From JAZQNC01 sp045536155 (GTDB taxonomy: Bacteria > Bacillota > Clostridia > Oscillospirales > CAG-272): a stretch of 10,751 nucleotides of DNA. Of the stretch, positions 5,301-10,751 are shown piece by piece. Location of the stretch: the NCBI GenBank assembly GCA_045536155.1, contig JAZSMZ010000078.1:1-10751 (forward strand), given 5' to 3'. A program made the translations under genes and the position numbers. Numbering within the stretch: the first letter of the stretch is position 1; each line of letters starts with the position of its first letter. Below the pieces are notes generated by a model that made no database searches, was not told the DNA's origin, and saw only the letters and a list, made by a program, of their open reading frames with translations.

Positions 5301-7739
5301 TTATTTGCATTCAAAAGCGACGGTGTCGCCTGCGTTGGTGTTGATGTATGCGATGCCATTGACGATCTCGGCATTTTCGGGCATCTTTATGCCGTCGAGC
5401 TTGTCTGTGATGGCAATTTTGAACGTGCCGCCCAGCTTGGAATAAACGGACAGGCTTTCAACTTTGCCCTCTTTCCAGCTGAATGTGGCAACAAATCCGC
5501 CCTTTGCCGCAGCATTCTCGAGTTTACCCGACTGATAAGCGTCAGCAAGTGCGGGCAGGAAATCCATAACGCCCTGTCTTGAATCGAAAATGGTTTCGAT
5601 GATACCTGCGCCGATGGAGATGCAGGCCTCGACCTGGTATATTCTCTGACCTGCAAACCATGCAAGTCCGCCGTATTTCTGCGCCCAGTCGTTACCTGTG
5701 GAGAGGAGGTTGGGCATAACGTGTACCTTAGAATAGGAGCTGAGGCACTCGTATGCGGCATCGGCCTGACCGAGTCTGGCCATGAGCTGCATATCCCATG
5801 TGTATGCAAATGCCTGCGAGGTTGCCTTACCATGCTCGCGGCGGTGATTGATGAGCTTGAGCGATGCATCGGCGTAGTCGGGAGTCTCTCTGTACGAGAT
5901 ACGGCTGCCGGGGCAAAGACCCACGAGAGGCGAGCGGTGGCGATGGCCAGGCTCGTTTTCAACGTAGTCGGTATCATAGAACTCGGCAAGCATGCCGTCG
6001 TCCTTGATCTTTGGAAGAGGAAGCTTTTTGAGAATAGCGCTGTTGCGCTCACTGCGCTCGTCATCTCCGAAGAGACGGCGGCATTCTTCGAGATGAGAGA
6101 ACACTGCGAAAATAAGCTCGATATCGATATTTGCGGCAGAATGAACGAAGGTATTGCCCGTTTCACGCCATATAGCAAACTCGGGAGAAGAGCCGAAGGG
6201 AGGCATGAGATATCCGTCACGCTCGACGAGAATGTCGGCAAAGAAATCGGAGATCTCCTGCATATAGGGCATCAAGCGATTTTTAAGGAATTCCTTATCG
6301 CAGGTGTATTCGTAATGCTGCCAGAGAATGTCGGCAAGCCACGATGCGGCGCCAAGCCAGAAATATCCTACGTTATCGGTGCGGCCGATCGTCTTATAGT
6401 CGCAGCAGCCGCTGAGGGTAAGTCCGCGGCAGCCGTAAAGGTCGTCTGCCAAAATCTTTGCCTGGGGCATGATGCGCTCCAGCCAATCCATAAGAGGCTC
6501 GACACAGTTCGAAAGTCCGAGCTCGTCCATCGGCCAGTAGCACATGGCCAAATTAAGGTCGGTGTGATAGTCGCAGTCCCATGCGGGATAAAGATCGCGG
6601 TTCCAAAGTCCCTGCAGATTGATGGGCGCTTTTTTGTGCTCGCCCTCCTTTTGGGGCATGCCCGAGGTCACGCAGAGATAGCGTGACATCGAGAAGAGGC
6701 GCTGTGCAAGCTTGGGATCGACCTCGCCCGTCTGCTCGCATTTTGCGATAAGATTTTCGACGTATTCGTCCTCGTTTTCACCGTCGAGGGTGAGCTTCTC
6801 TTCGCCGTATACCTTTTTGTATTCCTTGAGGTGGGCGGCGTACATATCCTCCCACATATCCTCGGTTTCGGGATATTTTGCTTCAAATTCGGCAATTTTC
6901 TGCTGATTGAGCTCCCATGCGTCGAGACCGTGAATTTCTGCCTCGGAGTCGGTGGAAATAAAGGTTGCGATGATTATCTCGTCGGCCTTTGCATAGCTGA
7001 TAGCAACACCGTACTGCGGCTGATACATATCCTCCTGAGCAAACACGTACTCGGTGGTGTATACTCGCTTCGACGTCTTGGGAGGCTCGGCATATTCGCG
7101 TCTGGACGCCATCAGCTTGCCGCCGCGGGCATAGACCTTTGCTGTAACGCAGAATTTGTGACCTTCTTCAAAGGTGCCTACCATTTCGAGGGTGTTGGTA
7201 TCGCCGTATGCCTCGATATCGCATTCGCAGTCATCGATACGGGAAAGGGAGATATCGCCGTCAAGCCAGCATCCGAAATTAGAGCCGAGATGGGTAAGAA
7301 TTACTCCGTCGGCGGCCGATGCGATAGAGCGGCGGTCGAAATATGCGCCTCCGCTTGTGAAGCTCTCAAGGGCGCAGCCCTCATCGAGCACGAGCGCTCT
7401 CATGTAGCTGTCGGGATAGTTGGGAGTGGTGATATAGAGATCGCCTGCGGGAACGAAGGGGTTGATATAAACCGCTCTTGCGGTCATAGGCTGGGTTCTG
7501 AAAAGGAACCACTCCGCCTCTGAATATCTGCCCTCCATGCAAAGGCGCTTGAGCTCTTCAAAATCCTTTTTTGTGTTGCTCTTTCTGAACTTGACGAATT
7601 CACGCCACAAAAGGTCGTGATTGAGTGACAGTCGGCAGGAATTGCCCTTGCCTACCACCATGGCGCCAAGACGTCCGTTTCCTATGGGATGGCCTTCGGC
7701 CCAGTCGGCTGCGAATTGAGAATTTCTTAAAATATCCAT
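5301..7739 (-). CDS. Divergent GH95-like glycoside hydrolase
   Basis: The domain order follows GH95 (alpha-1,2-L-fucosidase and alpha-L-galactosidase family, inverting): an N-terminal beta-sandwich with HPIGNGRLGAMV (17-28), a helical linker (about 270-330), an (alpha/alpha)6 barrel (about 335-715) and a C-terminal beta domain with FLPALADAY (727-735) and SKLGG (767-771). Length, 812 residues, is normal. Barrel landmarks are NLQGLWN (374-380), YWP (401-403), SSPE with E520 as the expected general acid, and GHRHRSPLVGLCPG (598-611). Catalytic positions differ from Bifidobacterium AfcA (N421, N423, E566, D766, from memory): the first Asn is D394, the second is kept as N396, and the usual QIDGNFG loop is QVEACIS with E704 for the Asp. 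Activity or specificity may therefore have changed. There is no signal peptide. GAGG precedes the start. It is the middle gene of the operon, 38 bp behind the GH42-like gene. Confidence 0.88.
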   Translation of the reverse strand: MDILRNSQFAADWAEGHPIGNGRLGAMVVGKGNSCRLSLNHDLLWREFVKFRKSNTKKDFEELKRLCMEGRYSEAEWFLFRTQPMTARAVYINPFVPAGDLYITTPNYPDSYMRALVLDEGCALESFTSGGAYFDRRSIASAADGVILTHLGSNFGCWLDGDISLSRIDDCECDIEAYGDTNTLEMVGTFEEGHKFCVTAKVYARGGKLMASRREYAEPPKTSKRVYTTEYVFAQEDMYQPQYGVAISYAKADEIIIATFISTDSEAEIHGLDAWELNQQKIAEFEAKYPETEDMWEDMYAAHLKEYKKVYGEEKLTLDGENEDEYVENLIAKCEQTGEVDPKLAQRLFSMSRYLCVTSGMPQKEGEHKKAPINLQGLWNRDLYPAWDCDYHTDLNLAMCYWPMDELGLSNCVEPLMDWLERIMPQAKILADDLYGCRGLTLSGCCDYKTIGRTDNVGYFWLGAASWLADILWQHYEYTCDKEFLKNRLMPYMQEISDFFADILVERDGYLMPPFGSSPEFAIWRETGNTFVHSAANIDIELIFAVFSHLEECRRLFGDDERSERNSAILKKLPLPKIKDDGMLAEFYDTDYVENEPGHRHRSPLVGLCPGSRISYRETPDYADASLKLINHRREHGKATSQAFAYTWDMQLMARLGQADAAYECLSSYSKVHVMPNLLSTGNDWAQKYGGLAWFAGQRIYQVEACISIGAGIIETIFDSRQGVMDFLPALADAYQSGKLENAAAKGGFVATFSWKEGKVESLSVYSKLGGTFKIAITDKLDGIKMPENAEIVNGIAYINTNAGDTVAFECK

Positions 7740-7777
7740 GTTTACCTCGTTTGTCGAACTGAAAATGTTGACTTAAA

Positions 7778-9751
7778 TTAAAGCTCTGCTACGGCGATCT
7801 GCCAGGGAGTCATTTCGTCAATTACGAATCTGGTATATCCGTCGCCGATCGCGCTACCGCTGATAACGGTGCTGTCGTTACCGCAAGAGAAGGTGAGTTG
7901 CTTTTTGTCTGTCTTGATAACAAGACCTACTTTCTCAACTGTATCGGGAGTGAAATTGAAGAGACAAACACAGGTGCGATCGTCCTTTTCAAGAACGGTG
8001 GTACACATTCTGTGATAGCTGTCGATATATGCGGGGAGGGTGTTTTTGGATATGTACTTGAACACCTCGGTAAGCTGGTAAGCCTTGAAATAGTCGGAGA
8101 TCCAGGTGAAGGGATAGTATCCGCAAACGGCAATGCGTCCGCCGAGGCTGTTTTCGAAAATACCCATGCAGCAGTCTGCCTTGGGCTCATCCTCATATCC
8201 GACGAGCGAGGAAAGCTTGACTGCCTTTTCGTTTGTGGGACGGATCGCAACGGAAAGTCCGTAGTGGAAGGCCTGACGGCAGTTGCGGGTACCGTTTTTG
8301 CAAATACCGTTGAAGGGAGTGTCGAGATATCTCTCGAGCGCGTCAACGGGAACGGTCTTTTCGCACTCAAAGCCGGTGTATTCGCCAAATCCGCGGGAGT
8401 TGATATGGTCAAGTGCTTCGGCATCCATGTAAACGCCGCCCGAAAGAGCCTTCAAAAGCTCCTCATCGGTCATCATAGATGCAGTAGCCTCATTCATGGT
8501 CTGGGCAACGATATTTGTATCTCCGCAGCATTCGGGAAGACCGAAGGTGTAGAGCTCCTGCGCGTAGTTGGCGCAATCGACAAGGGACGACTCGGTCCAC
8601 TCGTGACCTCTGTTGTAGATGAAGCAATCGCGTTTCCATCCGCTTCCGATACCTACGGGCTTCATGCCGTAGAGCTGATCGTGAAGCTTTCTGTACTGAT
8701 CGACCGCCTTCGAAATAGCGATGAGGTGACGCTCGCAGTTTTCAATGGGCTCGCCGGTGTAGGAAGGAAGAATATTGAAGGCGGCACCTGTGCAACCGAA
8801 GGTCATGTAGAACAAGCTCTCCATCGCGGTGCTGAAGGGAGTTTTCTTGATAAGCTGATAGGGGTGATTTTCGATCTCCGACTGAATTACGGTTACGTAA
8901 TCGGGCAGGTCGTGGATCTGACGGCCAAGCTCGCGTGCCTTGAAGAGGAACTCGTATACGCTCTCGTCGGTGTATGCAAGTCCGCCCGGACGCCACATGA
9001 TCTCGTATTTTCCGTTTTCCGAAAGTGCTTCGGCAAATGCACGGAAATCGTAGCTTTCGAAGTATCTTTCGCCGGTCATAAAGCCGAGGGTAATCTTATC
9101 GGATACGGTGCGAACTGCCTTGGCGATCTGCTCAAAGAGGTGGCAGATGGTATCACGGTTGTAATCGAGCCACTCGCGGCGAACGGTCATATCGGGCTTA
9201 TTGAATGCGGCACGAAGGGTCTCGCGGGTGAAAGAATGACCGTATTTTTCATTGAAGTTTGCAATGCAGTCATCGCAGAAGCAGCCGATTCCGACGGGCA
9301 TGTGGTAATAGCGAACGTCATCATCGATCCAGATAAACTCGGCTCCCGATTTTGCGAGCATGGTGTAAACGGGCTTCAAGTATCCGTCGATATATCTCTG
9401 ATCACGGGGGCAGAAAACGCCCATTGCGACGTCGCCGTGAATATTGGTGAGGCGGTTTGCCTCTGATTTATAGCAATTTTCGAGATTCTCATCGTGATGT
9501 CCGAGCGTGCCGAGAAGGTTGATTCCCGCACTAAAGCCGGCATTACGGACCGCTTCCATGCGCTTTTCCATAACCGAAACGCGGTATTCCATCTGATCGA
9601 AGGTCAGAGGGGTATGGGAGCTGGAGGAGAAAAGTGCGATCTGTCCGATGGCGCAGTCATACTTTTTAAGAAGCGACAGAAGGGTGTCAAATCGCTTTTC
9701 GTCAAGCCAGTTTTCGGGGGCTACTCGAACGGAGTTTACAATGTTTTTCAT
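7778..9751 (-). CDS. GH42-like TIM-barrel glycoside hydrolase, divergent acid/base loop
   Basis: I read this as a three-domain protein of GH42 (beta-galactosidase) plan: TIM barrel (about 1-370), a Rossmann-like GATase/trimerisation-type domain (about 375-490, including LLKALSGGVYMD at 432-443) and a C-terminal beta domain (about 585-657). The best evidence is C114 with C157-x-C159-xx-C162. The spacing closely matches the zinc cysteines of Thermus A4 beta-galactosidase (C106, C150, C152, C155, from memory), and the chain runs on as ANFNEKYG much like GH42. GH42 has Asn-Glu acid/base just before this cluster; here the strand reads WIDDDVR (141-147). A nucleophile candidate is E292 or E294 in QSEIENHP. 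GERY (227-230) supplies another Glu. There is no signal peptide. The start follows AAGGAAGG. It is the first gene of the operon, behind a near-consensus promoter. The fold call is moderately firm; the substrate is unknown. Confidence 0.8.
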   Translation of the reverse strand: MKNIVNSVRVAPENWLDEKRFDTLLSLLKKYDCAIGQIALFSSSSHTPLTFDQMEYRVSVMEKRMEAVRNAGFSAGINLLGTLGHHDENLENCYKSEANRLTNIHGDVAMGVFCPRDQRYIDGYLKPVYTMLAKSGAEFIWIDDDVRYYHMPVGIGCFCDDCIANFNEKYGHSFTRETLRAAFNKPDMTVRREWLDYNRDTICHLFEQIAKAVRTVSDKITLGFMTGERYFESYDFRAFAEALSENGKYEIMWRPGGLAYTDESVYEFLFKARELGRQIHDLPDYVTVIQSEIENHPYQLIKKTPFSTAMESLFYMTFGCTGAAFNILPSYTGEPIENCERHLIAISKAVDQYRKLHDQLYGMKPVGIGSGWKRDCFIYNRGHEWTESSLVDCANYAQELYTFGLPECCGDTNIVAQTMNEATASMMTDEELLKALSGGVYMDAEALDHINSRGFGEYTGFECEKTVPVDALERYLDTPFNGICKNGTRNCRQAFHYGLSVAIRPTNEKAVKLSSLVGYEDEPKADCCMGIFENSLGGRIAVCGYYPFTWISDYFKAYQLTEVFKYISKNTLPAYIDSYHRMCTTVLEKDDRTCVCLFNFTPDTVEKVGLVIKTDKKQLTFSCGNDSTVISGSAIGDGYTRFVIDEMTPWQIAVAEL

Positions 9752-9792
9752 AAAAATCGGTCCTTCCTTTTGCGAGGATTGTTTTAAATTAT

Positions 9793-9804
9793 CCGCTTAT
9801 ATAT
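9793..9804 (-). promoter_or_regulatory. Leader motif ATATATAAGCGG, near copy in the 590-residue gene leader
   Basis: The minus strand reads ATATATAAGCGG here and ATATATAAGTGG at 3152-3141, both in 5' leaders and both followed by an AT-rich ATAAT/TAAT segment. This could be a shared binding site or a chance match in AT-rich DNA. The distance from the -10 differs (about 33 versus 9 bases), which weakens the case. Confidence 0.25.
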
Positions 9805-9837
9805 TATATTAAATAACAAACAAGATATATTTAATCA

Positions 9838-9866
9838 ATTATATCATAGATACGTATATAAGTCAA
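9838..9866 (-). promoter_or_regulatory. Strong sigmaA promoter of the three-hydrolase operon
   Basis: On the minus strand TTGACT (9866-9861), a 17-base spacer and TATAAT (9843-9838) form a near-consensus promoter, again with the extended TGATATAAT. Transcription should begin near 9831, leaving a leader of about 80 nt before the GH42-like start. GATATA (9824-9829) and TATATC (9840-9845) form an inverted repeat over the -10 and start site that could be a repressor site. I see no convincing CcpA site. Confidence 0.8.
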
Positions 9867-10009
9867 CAATTTGTTAGCCGTAATTTGCCTTTTTAAGTGC
9901 ACTTTCACGCAAAAAGCACCTCGCCTGAAAAGCGTGATGTTCTTAGCGGAGAAATTATAAAATATAAATTGGTTTGTTTATGTTTGCTCCGCCGTAAACA
10001 AATAATTAA

Positions 10010-10037
10010 CCCCGACAGATTTTTAGGTCTGTCGGGG
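10010..10037 (-). terminator. Terminator-like stem-loop behind the XRE gene
   Basis: CCCCGACAGA (10010-10019) pairs perfectly with TCTGTCGGGG (10028-10037) across an 8-base loop. On the minus strand the stem is followed by TTAATTATTTG, a moderately T-rich tail. It lies 31 bases after the XRE stop codon. The GC-rich 10-bp stem makes it the strongest terminator candidate in the window and separates the regulator from the hydrolase operon. Confidence 0.75.
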
Positions 10038-10068
10038 ATTGTTGTACTGTTTGATAAATTGGAATTTG

Positions 10069-10581
10069 TCAATCGTTTCTTCCTGTGCCGTCAAATGCAT
10101 TTCGTTCAACATATGCCATCATTGTGTTGTTTCTCCAAACATGTCCTACCAATAGCAACAACATAGCGGCGGCAACAAGAAGTGGTAAGGTTAAGATAAT
10201 GCCCATCACGAGAACTATGATGATTCCTATGCTCCAGCAACACATGGCAGCAATATGTTCTTTTAACCACTTTTTCTTATAAAATGTCACCTTTTCCTTA
10301 AGAGTAAAACTACTTGCTTTGACGATTTGCCTAAGATTTTCTTCTGCTGCTACTTTATACTCGTCCTTATTCAGTCTCTTTCCAGTCAAAAGTTCATTAA
10401 TACTAACATCAAATAGATTACTCATAGATAACAGCATTTCTGCTGGTGGTAAATATGTTCCGGTTTCCCAACGTGATATTGTTTTGTTCGTTACGCCTAA
10501 TATTTCACCCAACTTTTCTTGAGAAAGCTCGTGTTCTTTTCTAAGTTGTGCTATAAACTTTCCTATCTGTACTAAATCCAT
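10069..10581 (-). CDS. XRE-family transcriptional regulator with C-terminal membrane hairpin
   Basis: The 170-residue protein starts at the ATG at 10579-10581, which has GGAGGTG six bases upstream. A further in-frame ATG at 10614 would add 11 residues but lies upstream of the -10 element, so it cannot be used from this promoter. Residues 1-65 form a Cro/CI-type helix-turn-helix (LSQEKLGEILGVTNKTISRWETG at 19-41, then LPP and the usual INELL end). A charged helical linker (about 70-108) leads to two hydrophobic segments (about 111-131 and 132-149) forming a membrane hairpin. Membrane-tethered XRE proteins of this plan are frequent in Clostridia, but their signals are mostly unknown. It is transcribed alone. 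Its position directly before the hydrolase operon makes it a candidate regulator of that operon, but the intervening terminator and lack of a recognisable operator leave this unproven. Confidence 0.9.
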   Translation of the reverse strand: MDLVQIGKFIAQLRKEHELSQEKLGEILGVTNKTISRWETGTYLPPAEMLLSMSNLFDVSINELLTGKRLNKDEYKVAAEENLRQIVKASSFTLKEKVTFYKKKWLKEHIAAMCCWSIGIIIVLVMGIILTLPLLVAAAMLLLLVGHVWRNNTMMAYVERNAFDGTGRND

Positions 10582-10600
10582 TTGATTCACCTCCAAGCAT

Positions 10601-10629
10601 ATTATAGCAAACATTTACTTTCTTGTCTT
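10601..10629 (-). promoter_or_regulatory. SigmaA promoter of the XRE gene
   Basis: On the minus strand AAGACA (10629-10624), a 17-base spacer and TATAAT (10606-10601) with TGC directly before the -10 give an extended -10 promoter with a partial -35. The -10 ends only six bases before the GGAGGTG ribosome binding site (10594-10588), so the leader is very short, about 15 nt. This fixes the start at 10581. Confidence 0.75.
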
Positions 10630-10719
10630 TACCATAAACAGCGAATGATTGGACAGTATCTTTAAACTTGCAGTTTGCTTTGTAAATTCTTATTTATCAT
10701 TCTGTTTTATCGCCGGTTT

Positions 10720-10740
10720 CGCCTTTGTAATACAAAGGCG
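10720..10740. repeat. Perfect 21-bp palindrome near the window end
   Basis: CGCCTTTGTA (10720-10729) and TACAAAGGCG (10731-10740) flank a single central A. There is no T run on either side, so it is not an obvious terminator. With the bases CAGGGCAAAGC that follow, it may be the edge of a repeat that continues past the window. The rest of 10630-10719 shows no gene. Confidence 0.5.
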
Positions 10741-10751
10741 CAGGGCAAAGC

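Larger units (their letters stand above)
9752..10068. other. Non-coding region between the XRE gene and the hydrolase operon
   Basis: This 317-bp AT-rich stretch contains no plausible gene. From high to low coordinates it holds the XRE terminator stem-loop (10010-10037), an 8-bp inverted repeat TTTGTTTA/TAAACAAA (9973-9980 and 9995-10002), a TCACGC/GCGTGA pair (9905-9910 and 9932-9937), the perfect palindrome AAGTGCACTT (9895-9904), and the operon promoter and leader. The TCACGC pair and AAGTGCACTT lie about 30-70 bp upstream of the -35, where an activator or repressor could bind. Confidence 0.5.

Noticed and set aside
5387..6241. 284-codon minus-strand frame within the GH95-like gene
   Set aside because: Overlaps the GH95-like gene in another frame, gives a serine/proline-rich product without motifs and has no ribosome binding site.
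5721..6686. 321-codon plus-strand frame opposite the GH95-like gene
   Set aside because: Antisense shadow; the minus-strand frame carries all the recognisable GH95 motifs.
7898..9466. Long open frame (522 codons) on the plus strand opposite the GH42-like gene
   Set aside because: It lies wholly antisense to a gene with clear domain motifs, has no ribosome binding site and no family resemblance; it is a shadow caused by codon bias.
9752..9831. Riboswitch or attenuator in the operon leader
   Set aside because: The leader of about 80 nt is AT-rich and lacks a stable stem, a conserved riboswitch core or a terminator before the start codon.
10582..10614. Earlier in-frame ATG for the XRE gene
   Set aside because: It would place translation start upstream of the TATAAT and of the GGAGGTG that clearly serves the ATG at 10581; the extra 11 residues do not belong to the HTH fold.

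Overview
The window looks like a chromosomal segment of a gut-type clostridial Firmicute (Oscillospiraceae/Christensenellales-like). This rests on the strong GGAGG-type ribosome binding sites, TGnTATAAT (extended -10) promoters, a membrane-anchored XRE regulator of a common clostridial type, and a structured palindromic repeat (CTCCCTTGTGTAAA ends, GAGGGATTGT inner arms) of a kind I recall from gut Clostridia. The taxonomic call is inference; there is no rRNA or marker gene here. All six credible genes lie on the minus strand.

Layout in minus-strand transcription order, from high to low coordinates. (1) 10069-10581 encodes an XRE/Cro-type DNA-binding protein with a C-terminal membrane hairpin. 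It has its own promoter (-10 at 10601-10606) and a strong stem-loop behind it (10010-10037). (2) A 317-bp non-coding stretch carries a near-consensus promoter (TTGACT, 17 bp, TATAAT) and a leader of about 80 nt. (3) Three tightly spaced glycoside hydrolase genes follow (gaps of 38 and 27 bp): a GH42-like TIM-barrel protein (7778-9751), a divergent GH95-like protein (5301-7739) and a GH36 alpha-galactosidase close to the Thermotoga GalA type (3204-5273). None has a signal peptide, so all three probably act in the cytoplasm on imported oligosaccharides. No transporter is in the window. (4) 1300-3072 encodes a membrane-anchored protein with a large acidic ectodomain and unknown function, with its own leader and extended -10. 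(5) 472-1164 encodes a 230-residue protein of unknown function with an excellent promoter and a terminator-like hairpin. (6) 1-471 is non-coding and packed with inverted repeats.

A GH42-like protein, a GH95-like protein and an alpha-galactosidase in one transcript suggest stepwise removal of sugars from a branched galactose-containing oligosaccharide, for example Gal-alpha/Fuc-alpha on a beta-galactoside. That substrate is only a hypothesis, because the first two enzymes depart from their families at catalytic positions. The GH42-like protein keeps a C-(43)-CxCxxC pattern that matches the GH42 zinc site but has Asp-Asp-Asp where GH42 has Asn-Glu. The GH95-like protein has Asp and Glu where characterised GH95 enzymes have Asn and Asp. 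These two proteins are the best candidates in the window for undescribed activity. I see no CRISPR array, transposase, tRNA, phage gene or defence system.
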